A DNA stretch of 64,000 nt, taken from DATBVX01 sp963695985. Lineage in GTDB: Bacteria > Pseudomonadota > Gammaproteobacteria > Steroidobacterales > Steroidobacteraceae. Under the pieces are notes generated by a model, which was not told the DNA's origin, did not search any database, and was given only the letters and a program-made list of their open reading frames with translations. The DNA lies in assembly GCA_963695985.1 (NCBI GenBank), contig CAVOIC010000007.1, positions 1-64,000 on the forward strand, in the 5' to 3' direction. The position numbers were made by a program, and so were the translations under genes. Below, one piece after another: positions 17,069-25,337 of the stretch (its first letter is position 1; every line of letters begins with the position of its first letter).

Positions 17069-17883
17069 GTAATTTAAGCCATTTGCTGATCTAGCTGATA
17101 AGCCGCCTCCCTTCGTAAGTGCTTGTTAAGTGCAGCGGCGCTACACTCGCGCCCCGACGGCCATCGAGGCGCGCGGATAAGTCTGGTCTGGCATTCGGGC
17201 GGTATCCCGGCCAACGTCGTGCGTCTATTGCAAGTCGTGAAGTTCAACGGCCCAGCGGCAACCGGGCCCGCTCGAATTTTTCAGCCAAGTCCCGCGCATT
17301 GCGCTAGGTCACACCGGGTCGCAGCTTGGACCACCTGAAGCACGTCTCGCAGCCCGTCGAGAATGACGGTTTGAGGCGATAGCACGATACCCACTCCGTC
17401 CTCCGAGCGCGAACAGGCCCTTGTGGTGGGTAGCCCAAGGTCCGGTCTATCACCCGACAGGCGATACCAGCGACCGATCTTCATGGCATCGAGCCATTCC
17501 GGTGCCGAGGAGATCCCGCTATTGCCTGAGTGGCTGGCCATCAGCCGAACATTACTGGAAAGCGTCGGATGTGTAGATGACCGCAAGCAGAAGCGCCGGC
17601 CCCGCGCCGGGGTAGCTTTGTCGAACCACCGCTCAGCTTTGGCCGCCGCGCTTTGCGGGAGAGGGCGGCACAAACAAAGCCACAAGCGAGCCTCCGCTAC
17701 CAAACCTCCCGCTGCAGCTCGCCGACATCTAGCGGCGAATCGAGAGGCACGAGGTCGCGCTGCATCTGGCGCGCCGGCAGCGCTTAGAACCCCAGGCGGC
17801 GCTACGCGCAGCGGCCGACTCGACCCACTCCTCTATCCCGCCCATCGACCGATACACAGCTGCAGAGGGGCTTTTGAAATGCC
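17069..17883. other. Island entry region without recognisable genes
   Basis: About 815 bases follow attL. Frames open on both strands (17281-17703 minus, 17423-18271 plus) but have no recognisable motifs, biased residue use and heavy mutual overlap. This is where an integrase gene would usually start; none can be read, so the region may be a degraded one. Confidence 0.4.
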
Positions 17884-18594
17884 CTACGTTATCGCAGCGA
17901 ACAGCGCACCGACTGATGCGGTGATAGCCATTACGATTGCTCCCCAGACCAGGACGCGCGTCGCCCCGCGGAGAATCGGCGCCCCGCCCGCGTGTGCGGC
18001 GAGTGTGCCCAGCGTGGCGAGGGAAACGAGGGACACGGTTGCGATGGCTGGAATAACGATGCGCCCGGGCGCAACCACGCCCGCCAGAAACGGGACAAGT
18101 CCGCCCAGCGCAAAACAGGCCGTCGACGCTAAAGCCGCCTGCAACGGTCGGGCCGTCAGTGCTTCGGTGATGCCGATATCGTCTCGCGCGTGGGCCCCAA
18201 GAGCATCGTGCGCCATCAGCTGCCGGGACACCTGCGCCGCGAGTTCGCTATCGAGGCCCCGCTGGACATAGATGTCGCGCAGTTCTGCGTGCTCCGAGTC
18301 GTAGTCTTGCTTCAGCGAACGCATTTCGATATCCAGATCGGCGCGTTCGGTATCAGCTTGGGAGCTTACCGATATGTACTCACCAGCGCCCATCGAGAGC
18401 GCGCCAGCGACGAGGCCAGCGAGGCCCGTGACCACGATTGTGCCGGAAGTCGTCTGGGCCGCCGCAACACCGACCATCAGGCTGGAGATCGACAACAAGC
18501 CGTCGTTCGCGCCCAGAACGCCTGCGCGCAGCCATCCGGAGCGGTGAGTGCGGTGTGTATGTGAGGCCATCGCCATTCGAACTGATACAGGCAT
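17884..18594 (-). CDS. VIT family Fe/Mn transporter-like membrane protein
   Basis: The 236-residue protein shows the CCC1/VIT1 signature WLRAGVLGANDGLLSISSLMVGVAAA, then GLAGLVAGALSMGAGEYISVSSQADTERADL, an acidic helical metal-binding loop region and three more hydrophobic segments at the end. VIT proteins move Fe2+ or Mn2+ out of the cytoplasm. GGAGG eight bases before ATG 18594 supports this start. A 61-codon gene ends 46 bases upstream and probably shares the transcript. Confidence 0.9.
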   Translation of the reverse strand: MPVSVRMAMASHTHRTHRSGWLRAGVLGANDGLLSISSLMVGVAAAQTTSGTIVVTGLAGLVAGALSMGAGEYISVSSQADTERADLDIEMRSLKQDYDSEHAELRDIYVQRGLDSELAAQVSRQLMAHDALGAHARDDIGITEALTARPLQAALASTACFALGGLVPFLAGVVAPGRIVIPAIATVSLVSLATLGTLAAHAGGAPILRGATRVLVWGAIVMAITASVGALFAAIT

Positions 18595-18640
18595 GCGATC
18601 AGCCTCCGACTTCCGCGTCCTTCGCGCGGGTGGCGGGAGA

Positions 18641-18826
18641 TCAGTGCGGCTTGTCGTCGGGCGGCCGCTGCAGATCCTGCCGAGTTTTCTCGTTCAAATT
18701 CCGAACGAGGCCGGCGGCCATACGATCGGCCCACACGCTGAATTTCTCGCCGGTCGACATGATCTGCTCGGGAGCGTTCTTGTCCAAGAGTCCCGGCGGC
18801 GTTGGTTGTTTTGGATGATGCTTCAC
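18641..18826 (-). CDS. 61-residue small protein (STGE family, copy 1)
   Basis: The frame opens at GTG 18826, six bases behind a perfect TATAAT (18833-18838), which implies a leaderless message. The core EQIMSTGEKFSVWADRMAAGL continues with NLNEKTRQ and is mirrored by the protein at 20524-20688 (EHIMSTGETFSQWSDRLAEAL, NLNAKTAQ). The two share spacing and a proline-rich acidic end, so both are likely real. No function is recognisable. It probably forms an operon with the VIT gene. Confidence 0.65.
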   Translation of the reverse strand: MKHHPKQPTPPGLLDKNAPEQIMSTGEKFSVWADRMAAGLVRNLNEKTRQDLQRPPDDKPH

Positions 18827-18861
18827 GGTCAGATTATACGCGGGTGCTCGGCCATGAGGCT

Positions 18862-18891
18862 GAGATCGCCCAGCTCTAATCAGTTACAGAC
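18862..18891. repeat. 30-bp motif upstream of STGE copy 1
   Basis: This 30-base stretch recurs at 20820-20849 with one mismatch. Each copy lies upstream of one of the two related small genes, 36 and about 130 bases away, so it is either a shared regulatory element or part of an old duplication. Confidence 0.7.
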
Positions 18892-19049
18892 TTCCGATCG
18901 CGATGTCATCGAGGCGCAGGGTGCGATGCGTGGGCACGCAATATTCTTGCGTTGGCACTCACGAATTTTCAATCGCCTCCCCGGCGGGAGGAAGCGGAAT
19001 ACCTGCGCTGGAGTTCTCGCCTGTACTCCGCTTCACGTACTGCTGGAAA

Positions 19050-20234
19050 CTAGTTCTGCGATATCGGGACGGTCACCGACTTGGATATGTTATTGGTCGA
19101 GAGCCCCACGACTGTCGTGGCATTCACTGTGAAGATGCCGTAGTGCTCATGAATAATGGTGTTATGGGTAATCGTCGTTGTCGCAATCGGATCCACCGCG
19201 CTGAAGATAGCGATGGCGGTCGGGTACACCGTGTTCGCATCGTCGTCCGGACCGTTGCCGGAGAGCGTGTTATTCATGATCACGTTGGCGTTCACGTTTT
19301 GGAGTGGGGTGTGGCTGTGGATCGCGACGCCCGGTAGTCCGTTATTTCTTGCCGTATTATTGGCGACGATATTTCCCCAGGCTGCTGCGCCCGGAGGGCC
19401 GGCGAAGACGCCGATTCCCGCCGCGCCATTGCCGTCGGAGGTGTTGTGCAACACGGTGTTCTGGTAAACACCGCCGTCTGCAGGCGCCACCGGACCACCT
19501 AGGTGGAAGAAATGTGACGCGAGCGTGATGCCGCAGTCCTCGACGTTGCTTAGCACCTGGTTATCGGCAATGAGGTTTCCGGAAGTGGGCCCGTCCTCAT
19601 CGGTCAACAGGATGCCACCGACGTTGTGCTTGACGATGTTGCTGCTGACGGTCGAATTGGTGACGCTTTGCAGATGGATCGCCTCGCCACAGTCGTCCGG
19701 ATCGGTGGCCGGACATTGCGGGCTGTTCGGGCCGTATAGATCATTGTTGACAACAGTGTTGCCGACAATGGTCAGGTTCGAGGTCTGCACAGCAAAAACA
19801 CCTTCGCGACCGGCGTTTTTGACGGTGAAGCCGCGGAGCGTACTGCCCGCTGCGGAGGCGCCGGTAATGACGAATCCGTTGTCGAAACCGGCAGCATCGA
19901 GGATCGCGTTGCCGCCCCCTTTGTCGCCGTGGTGGTTGTCATTATCATTTTTGTCGCCGTGGTGGTCGTCATTATCATTGAGGTTGGGATTGCCAATCAA
20001 TGCAAGCCGTTTGCTAATCGTAACGGTTTCCGCGTAAGTCCCGGAGGCTACATTGATTGTGTCTTCCGGCGCAGATTGCGTCACGGCGTATCCTATGGTC
20101 CGACACGGCGCAGCCGAGCAATTGCCCGCGTCGGTGCCGTGGGTCGATACGTAACGTGTTGCCGCTGAAGCGGCAGTGGCAGCGGCCAACATCACGAACA
20201 AAATGAACGGAAATTGGAGTTTGCGAGCGTACAT
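19050..20234 (-). CDS. Secreted right-handed parallel beta-helix protein
   Basis: The 394-residue protein has a signal peptide (FILFVMLAAATAASA) and then a beta-helix rich in NNT/NNI turns, of the NosD/pectate-lyase-like fold (RYVSTHGTDAGNCSAAPCRTIGYA is the typical entry). It has no catalytic residues I can identify. Residues ~87-106 hold two copies of an aspartate/asparagine/histidine-rich unit (NDNDDHHGDK, NDNDNHHGDK), possibly metal binding. AGGA eight bases before ATG 20234 supports the start. A TCTCGC/GCGAGA hairpin (20419-20439) and an inverted repeat CACTTC/GAAGTG (20339-20363) lie upstream. Confidence 0.8.
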   Translation of the reverse strand: MYARKLQFPFILFVMLAAATAASAATRYVSTHGTDAGNCSAAPCRTIGYAVTQSAPEDTINVASGTYAETVTISKRLALIGNPNLNDNDDHHGDKNDNDNHHGDKGGGNAILDAAGFDNGFVITGASAAGSTLRGFTVKNAGREGVFAVQTSNLTIVGNTVVNNDLYGPNSPQCPATDPDDCGEAIHLQSVTNSTVSSNIVKHNVGGILLTDEDGPTSGNLIADNQVLSNVEDCGITLASHFFHLGGPVAPADGGVYQNTVLHNTSDGNGAAGIGVFAGPPGAAAWGNIVANNTARNNGLPGVAIHSHTPLQNVNANVIMNNTLSGNGPDDDANTVYPTAIAIFSAVDPIATTTITHNTIIHEHYGIFTVNATTVVGLSTNNISKSVTVPISQN

Positions 20235-20523
20235 ATCTTCTGTCCTCGTGATTCTTCTTGGTCAGGTGGTCACTAGTTCTTCTCTGCCTGATAGCGGGCT
20301 TATACGCCTTCCAAGCTTCGTTGTAATGAGTGGGGAATCACTTCAGTAGAATTCGTCGAAGTGATGCGCCGCACATGCGAATGAATTCGGCCGCTTAGTG
20401 ACAATGGTGCACAACTTTTCTCGCTCCCTTTAGGCGAGACTCAAACGGAATTTTGCGTGTACGGGCGTCAACGATGCGCAACGCGCGGAATGCGCATCAC
20501 GCAAACACCGAATCCTGACAGCA

Positions 20524-20688
20524 TCAGTCCGGTTTATGCCGTTCCGGATCTTCAGGCGGGTTCTGCGCCGTCTTCGCGTTGAGATTGGCGACGAGCGCTT
20601 CGGCCAGGCGGTCCGACCACTGTGAGAACGTCTCGCCGGTCGACATGATGTGCTCGCGCGGATCACGACGACCAAGTTGATGCTCCAC
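20524..20688 (-). CDS. Small protein (STGE family, copy 2)
   Basis: A 54-codon frame opens at GTG 20688; a 40-codon form could start at ATG 20646. The core MSTGETFSQWSDRLAEALVA parallels copy 1 at 18641-18826. The start is uncertain because no ribosome-binding site is visible. It lies 290 bases upstream of the beta-helix gene in the same orientation. Confidence 0.55.
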   Translation of the reverse strand: MEHQLGRRDPREHIMSTGETFSQWSDRLAEALVANLNAKTAQNPPEDPERHKPD

Positions 20689-20819
20689 ATCGCTTACAAC
20701 ACGGTCGAGGCCAATACGAAGGAAGAGCTTGGGCTCGGTAGCCAGCCTGCGACGCTGACGCCTGCGCCGGAGAAGCAGCCGCCTGGACCGCCGAAATAGA
20801 AACGGCAGCCGTGCTGGAC

Positions 20820-20849
20820 GAGATCCCCCAGCTCTAATCAGTTACAGAC
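20820..20849. repeat. 30-bp motif upstream of STGE copy 2
   Basis: It differs from 18862-18891 at one of 30 positions. Its right part overlaps a perfect inverted repeat (20841-20856) that is not preserved in the other copy. Confidence 0.7.
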
Positions 20850-20856
20850 CTGTAAC
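20841..20856. promoter_or_regulatory. Perfect inverted repeat GTTACAG-AC-CTGTAAC
   Basis: Two 7-base arms with a 2-base centre form a dyad of operator size, 60 bases before the acyltransferase ATG and upstream of STGE copy 2 on the other strand. The regulator is unknown. Confidence 0.4.
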
Positions 20857-20915
20857 AGATCCATCCCGATCTGGCATGATTTCGCATGACTTGCGACCGC
20901 CTGACTCTGCAGTAA

Positions 20916-21929
20916 ATGCCTGATTCGCCTACGCCAGCTCACGCTGGCTCATCGTCATCGCGACTTCGTAATGCGCGGGTCGAAGGTTCGAGTCCTTTCT
21001 CCGGCACCACTCCTCCCGCCCGCACACCCCTGTGGCAGTTCGCCGGACCGCGGTTCTGGCCGACCTGGTTCGGCCTCGCTCTGATACGCGCCTTGAGCTG
21101 GCTGCCGTATCGGGTGCAGATGATGCTGGGACAGGCGTTCGGCGCGATCGCGTATGTGTTCGCGCGACGCGAGCGTCGGGTCGCCGTTCGCAACATCCAG
21201 ATGTGTTTGTCTGAGCTCGACGAGCGTGGACGTCGGCAGCTGGTTCGCGCTCACTTCACGTCTCTGGGGCGATCGCTGTTCGAAACTGCGCTCGTGTGGT
21301 GGGCGAGTGACGCGCGGCTGAAGAAGCTGGTGCGGGTTGAGGGCATGGAGCACTTGCGCGCGGCGCTGGACCAGGGGCGTGGCGCCATCCTGCTTTCTGC
21401 ACACTTCACGACGCTGGAGATGGGGGCACGCGCGCTCTGTATCGAAGGTCCCACGGCAATCATGTACCAGATGCCCAAGAATCAATTGATCGCGGAATTA
21501 TCGCTGCGCCGTCGCGCCGCGCACGCCGTGCGCGCCATCTCGAGCGACAGTGTGCGCGAGCTTCTGCACGGCCTGAAGGCGAATCTGCCGGTATGGTATG
21601 CGCCCGACCAGCGCGACTTCGGCAAGTCGGCCGCAGTGGTGCCGTTCTTCGGCATTCCGGCCGCCACCAACATCGCGACCTCACGCATTGCGCGGATTTC
21701 GGGTGCACCAGTGTTGCCATATTTTCCCGAACGCCTGAATGATGGCTCCGGTTATCGGATGCGAATACTCCCCAGGCTCGAAGGGTTCCCCTCCGATGAT
21801 CCTGTTGCGGACGCCGCGCGCTTTCATGCCCTCATCGAGGTGCAAGTGCGTCACTGCCCGGAACAGTACCTGTGGAGTTACAAGCGCTTCAAACTGCCGG
21901 GTCCGGATGGCGACCCGTATCAGAGCTGA
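20916..21929 (+). CDS. LpxL/HtrB-type lipid A acyltransferase (1), N-terminus fused across attR
   Basis: From about residue 39 the protein is a lauroyl/myristoyl acyltransferase: PRFWPTWFGLALIRALSWLPY, the catalytic HX4E in LLSAHFTTLEMGARAL, and YAPDQ...PFFGIPAATNIATSRIA. It acylates Kdo2-lipid A precursors at the inner membrane. Residues 1-31 are encoded by island DNA and the tRNA fragment (RNARVEGSSPFSG), so the present ATG (20916) was supplied by the integration. After attR the only in-frame candidate start is CTG 21030. Homology begins near there. Confidence 0.85.
   Translation: MPDSPTPAHAGSSSSRLRNARVEGSSPFSGTTPPARTPLWQFAGPRFWPTWFGLALIRALSWLPYRVQMMLGQAFGAIAYVFARRERRVAVRNIQMCLSELDERGRRQLVRAHFTSLGRSLFETALVWWASDARLKKLVRVEGMEHLRAALDQGRGAILLSAHFTTLEMGARALCIEGPTAIMYQMPKNQLIAELSLRRRAAHAVRAISSDSVRELLHGLKANLPVWYAPDQRDFGKSAAVVPFFGIPAATNIATSRIARISGAPVLPYFPERLNDGSGYRMRILPRLEGFPSDDPVADAARFHALIEVQVRHCPEQYLWSYKRFKLPGPDGDPYQS
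20965..21008. repeat. attR: duplicated tRNA-Thr 3' end
   Basis: Perfect copy of 17025-17068. It carries only the 3' portion from the anticodon loop on, so it is not a functional tRNA. It lies inside the open frame of the following acyltransferase. Confidence 0.9.
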
Positions 21930-21937
21930 CGATCGCT

Positions 21938-22861
21938 ATGGCCTCACGCGTCTCGCTGCTCGCACCGCGCTACTGGCCGACCGCGTTCGGCCTCGTGCTG
22001 CTGCGCGTGCTTGAGCCGCTGCCGTATCCGGTGCTGGTGGCGATGGGGACGGCACTCGGCACCGTGGTGCGCTGGCTGCCGCTCAGCTTCGTTCGCATCG
22101 CCCGCCGCAACCTCGAGCTGTGCCTGCCAGAGCTCGATTCCGCCGCTCGCGAACAGCTGCTGCACGCACACTTTCGCAGCCTTGGGATCTCGGTCTTCGA
22201 GACTGCGATCGCCTGGTGGAGCAGCGATGCCCGCATTCGGCGGCTGGTCCGCGTCGAGGGCATCGAGCATCTGCAGCAGGCACTGCAGGGAGGACACGGC
22301 GCGATCCTGCTATCGGCGCATTTCACTACGCTGGAGATCGGCGCGCGCGCGCTCACCGTTGCCCATCCGGTCAGCATCATGTACCGGCCGACCAGGAATG
22401 CATTGCTCGGGCGCTTTCTGGCTCACAATCGCGCCCGGCACACGCGGCGCGCCATTCCACGAGACGACATCCGCACGTTGGTGGCGACGCTCGGCGCCAA
22501 CGAAGCCGTGTGGTACGCGCCGGATCAGAGTTTCCGGAAGAAAGGCGCGGCGATGGTGCCGTTCTTCGGAATCCCGGCTGCCACGAACACGGCCACCTCG
22601 CGACTGGCAAAGATGACCGGAGCGGCCGTGCTGCCATACTTTCCCGAGCGCCTGCCGGGCGCTCGCGGCTACCGCATGCACATCCTTGAGCCCCTGCAGG
22701 AGTTTCCGAGCGGTGATCGCGTGGCGGATGCGACGCGGTTCAACGGGCTGATCGAAGCTCACATCCTTAAGGTCCCGGAGCAGTATCTGTGGATACACCG
22801 GCGCTTCAAGGGACTGGGACCGGATTATCCTCGCTACTATGCGCCGGTCGGTGACGCCTGA
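21938..22861 (+). CDS. LpxL/HtrB-type lipid A acyltransferase (2)
   Basis: The 307-residue paralogue of the preceding gene keeps APRYWPTAFGLVLLRVLEPLPY, HX4E in LLSAHFTTLEIGARAL and YAPDQSF...PFFGIPAATNTATSRLA. ATG 21938 lies eight bases after the previous stop; a longer frame inside the preceding gene is not needed for homology. A tandem pair suggests two acyl additions to lipid A or different chain preferences. Confidence 0.93.
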   Translation: MASRVSLLAPRYWPTAFGLVLLRVLEPLPYPVLVAMGTALGTVVRWLPLSFVRIARRNLELCLPELDSAAREQLLHAHFRSLGISVFETAIAWWSSDARIRRLVRVEGIEHLQQALQGGHGAILLSAHFTTLEIGARALTVAHPVSIMYRPTRNALLGRFLAHNRARHTRRAIPRDDIRTLVATLGANEAVWYAPDQSFRKKGAAMVPFFGIPAATNTATSRLAKMTGAAVLPYFPERLPGARGYRMHILEPLQEFPSGDRVADATRFNGLIEAHILKVPEQYLWIHRRFKGLGPDYPRYYAPVGDA

Positions 22862-23628
22862 TGAACGCCGCCAACGACAGCGCCGCCACGCGCAGGTCAG
22901 GCGGCAGCCGCTCGCAGCGGCGCATGACCTGGGGCCGGCGCTTGCTGTACTCGATCGGCGTGCCGATCGGGATGATGCTGATCCGCGCGTTCTGGCTCAC
23001 GTGCCGGATCGTGCAGGTGGAGGGCCGCGCACTTCTCGAGCCTCGGCTGCTGCGCGGTGAACCGGCCGTGATTTGCTACTGGCACCGCCACCAGCTCTTC
23101 TGCTGGCGCTACCTGCGGCAATTGATCGATCGCGGCGCGCGCATCGGCTGGCTCATCAGTGCTTCGGTTGACGGGCACGGCCCGAGCGAGATCGCACGCC
23201 GCATGGGCGGCGGCATCGTTTTTCGCGGCTCGACCACCAGTGGCGGAACCGATGCGCTGCGCTCGATGTGCAAGGCCATCGCCCGCGATCACGTCTCGCC
23301 GGCGACCACACCCGATGGGCCCTACGGACCGCGCTCGGTGTTCAAGCCGGGAATCGTGAAGCTGGCGCAGCTTTCCGGTGTGCCGCTCATCCCGGTGAGT
23401 TACTGCGCGGATCGAGCCTGGGTCCTGCGCACCTGGGATCGCTTCGTGATTCCGAAGCCGTTTTGCCGCATCGTCATGGCGGTGGGCGAGCCGGTGCCGG
23501 TTCCGCGCCGCGCCGACGCGCAAGAGCTGGAGCACCTGCGCGCGCGACTGGAACGTGATCTGCAGCAGCTGTTCGAGTTGGCGCGCTCGCGCCTTCAGTC
23601 GTCGGCGCAGTCCGCCGGCTCGAGCTGA
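22861..23628 (+). CDS. DUF374 / lysophospholipid acyltransferase family protein
   Basis: The 255-residue protein carries the DUF374 pattern: CYWHRHQLF near residue 74, LISASVDGHGPSEIARRMGGGIVFRGST, TTPDGPYGPRSVFKPGIVKLAQLSGVPLIPVSY. This family is related to PlsC-type acyltransferases and found with lipid A genes. It shares one base with the preceding stop (TGATGA). The 3' end overlaps the convergent CDF gene by 34 bases. Confidence 0.88.
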   Translation: MNAANDSAATRRSGGSRSQRRMTWGRRLLYSIGVPIGMMLIRAFWLTCRIVQVEGRALLEPRLLRGEPAVICYWHRHQLFCWRYLRQLIDRGARIGWLISASVDGHGPSEIARRMGGGIVFRGSTTSGGTDALRSMCKAIARDHVSPATTPDGPYGPRSVFKPGIVKLAQLSGVPLIPVSYCADRAWVLRTWDRFVIPKPFCRIVMAVGEPVPVPRRADAQELEHLRARLERDLQQLFELARSRLQSSAQSAGSS

Positions 23629-24524
23629 ATGGTCGAGTGCTCGAGCGCGTAGCGGCCCGAAAGAAAAACCTTGATGTCCCGGAGCACGATGGCCGGTGCG
23701 GCGTCCGGCTGGATGTGTGCATGCAGCGTCAGCAATGGCTGGCGCGAGGTGAGTGACCAGACGTGTACGTGGTGCACGTCGATCACGCCCGCCACCGCGA
23801 GTCGCAGCTCGCGTTCGAGTTCGGCGATGTCGAGCCAGTCGGGCGAGCCCTCGAGCAGGATGTGCGCCGATTTCACCAGCAGGGTTCCGGCCGAGAACAC
23901 GATGAGACCCGCCACCGCCACCGCCAGCAGCGGGTCGATCCGGATCCAGCCCGTGAACAGGATTACCGTGCCCGCCAGCAGCGCCGCAAGCGAGCCGAGC
24001 AGATCGCTGAGGACGTGCAGATAGGCGGCGTGTACGTTGAGATTCTCGGCATCGCCGCGTCGTAACAGCAGCAGCGCGACGACATTGATCAGCAGCCCGC
24101 CCCCCGCCACAGCGAGCATCAGCGGAGCCGCGACCGCCACCGGGTGGCGCAAGCGCATGATGGCTTCATAGGAGATCCACGCCACTGCCAGCAGCAGCAG
24201 GATGCTGTTGACGAAGGCGGCGAGCACCTGCAGTCGTTGATACCCGTAGGTGCGTCGTCGGTCCGAGGGCCGGGTCGAGACGCGCAGCGCTACCCAGGCC
24301 AGTGCCAGGGAAGCCGTATCGGTGAACATGTGACCGGCGTCGGCCAGCAGCGTCAGGGAATGCGCGAGCAGTCCGCCGATGATTTCGCAGATGGCGAAGC
24401 CGCCCGTGAGCATGAGCGCCCACATGAGGCGGTTACCGTCGTGGGGGTGATGGGGAGAGTGGGCGTGGTGATCACCGTTGCGATCACGTCCGCTCGCCTT
24501 CACGTCGGGTGCCGCGCACTCCAT
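23595..24524 (-). CDS. Cation diffusion facilitator (CzcD/ZitB-type Zn/Co/Cd exporter)
   Basis: The 309-residue protein has a histidine-rich N-terminus (HHAHSPHHPHD), six membrane segments and the paired metal sites in LADAGHMFTDTASLALAW and LHVLSDLLGSLAALLAG. The cytoplasmic C-terminal domain (VIDVHHVHVWSL) is complete. It exports divalent metals in exchange for protons. It is divergent from the GT2 gene across 35 bases. Confidence 0.93.
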   Translation of the reverse strand: MECAAPDVKASGRDRNGDHHAHSPHHPHDGNRLMWALMLTGGFAICEIIGGLLAHSLTLLADAGHMFTDTASLALAWVALRVSTRPSDRRRTYGYQRLQVLAAFVNSILLLLAVAWISYEAIMRLRHPVAVAAPLMLAVAGGGLLINVVALLLLRRGDAENLNVHAAYLHVLSDLLGSLAALLAGTVILFTGWIRIDPLLAVAVAGLIVFSAGTLLVKSAHILLEGSPDWLDIAELERELRLAVAGVIDVHHVHVWSLTSRQPLLTLHAHIQPDAAPAIVLRDIKVFLSGRYALEHSTIQLEPADCADD

Positions 24525-24559
24525 TCGAAGAGCATACCGGTATACTACGCGGCCTCACA

Positions 24560-25318
24560 ATGAACACGACCGGCGCCACCTCAGTGGGCAATCAACCTGA
24601 AATCTCGGTCGTCGTCCCGGTCTGCAACGAAGCGGAGAACATCGAGCCGCTGGCGCGGGAAGTCGACGCCGCGCTGCGCGCGCACGCGCCTTACGAGCTG
24701 ATCTTCGTTGATGACGGCAGCACCGACGCCACGGCCGAGACCGTGCGCCGTCTGCGCGAGCACGAGCTGCCCCAGCTGCGCCTGCTGCAGCACTCCTTTC
24801 GCAGCGGACAGAGTGCCGCCGTGCGCTCCGGTGTGAGCGCTGCCCGTGCTGCCTGGGTCGCGACGCTTGATGGCGACGGACAGAACGATCCAGCGGACCT
24901 GCCGAAATTTCTCGAGGCGCGCAGTGATCCCGCGAATGCGGGCGTCCAGCTCATCATGGGCAATCGCGTCACCCGGCGCGATACGTGGCTGCGGCGCCTG
25001 TCTTCACGCATCGCCAATGGCGTACGCGGCGGGTTGCTGGGCGACGGTACGCCGGACACGGGGTGCGGGATCAAGATATTCGAGCGCGATACGTTTCTCT
25101 CGTTGCCTGCCTTCGATCACATGCACCGTTTCCTGCCGGCGCTGTTTCAGCGGGCGGGCAGCCGCGTAGTGTCGATCCCCGTGAATCATCGAGCACGCAC
25201 GCGCGGCCGATCGAAATACGGCGTGCACAACCGTCTGTGGGTCGGCATCGTGGATCTCTTCGGCGTGATGTGGCTCAAGGCACGCTATCGCGCGGGCCTC
25301 AAAGTGACCGAGAGCTGA
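24560..25318 (+). CDS. Family 2 glycosyltransferase (polyprenyl-phosphate sugar transferase type)
   Basis: The 252-residue protein has the GT2 core EISVVVPVCNEAENIEPL, FVDDGSTDATAE and ATLDGDGQNDPADLPKF (DXD region), and the RGRSKYG motif of dolichol-/undecaprenyl-phosphate sugar transferases. It lacks the C-terminal membrane helices of ArnC. ATG 24560 gives the usual start; a TATACT box at 24541-24546 suggests a very short leader. The next gene is an ArnT-like transferase, which would use the lipid-linked sugar. Confidence 0.88.
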   Translation: MNTTGATSVGNQPEISVVVPVCNEAENIEPLAREVDAALRAHAPYELIFVDDGSTDATAETVRRLREHELPQLRLLQHSFRSGQSAAVRSGVSAARAAWVATLDGDGQNDPADLPKFLEARSDPANAGVQLIMGNRVTRRDTWLRRLSSRIANGVRGGLLGDGTPDTGCGIKIFERDTFLSLPAFDHMHRFLPALFQRAGSRVVSIPVNHRARTRGRSKYGVHNRLWVGIVDLFGVMWLKARYRAGLKVTES

Positions 25319-25337
25319 AGACGGCGGCTGCGTCCTG

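Larger units (their letters stand above)
17069..21008. mobile_element. Small genomic island integrated at tRNA-Thr
   Basis: The ~3.9-kb segment is bounded by the perfect 44-bp att repeat. It carries a VIT-family transporter, a secreted beta-helix protein and two related small proteins with a shared 30-bp upstream motif. No integrase, relaxase or transposase frame can be recognised. It is either a decayed island or one mobilised by an integrase encoded elsewhere. Several stretches have visibly lower GC and little coding structure compared with the flanks. Confidence 0.8.

Noticed and set aside
17281..17703. 140-codon minus-strand frame in the island entry region
   Set aside because: No motif, no ribosome-binding site and biased composition; not enough to call a gene or an integrase remnant.
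20650..20800. Plus-strand frame ending KEELGLGSQPATLTPAPEKQPPGPPK
   Set aside because: It looks protein-like but has no recognisable start or homologue and overlaps the minus-strand small protein that has a paralogue; it could be the tail of a lost gene.
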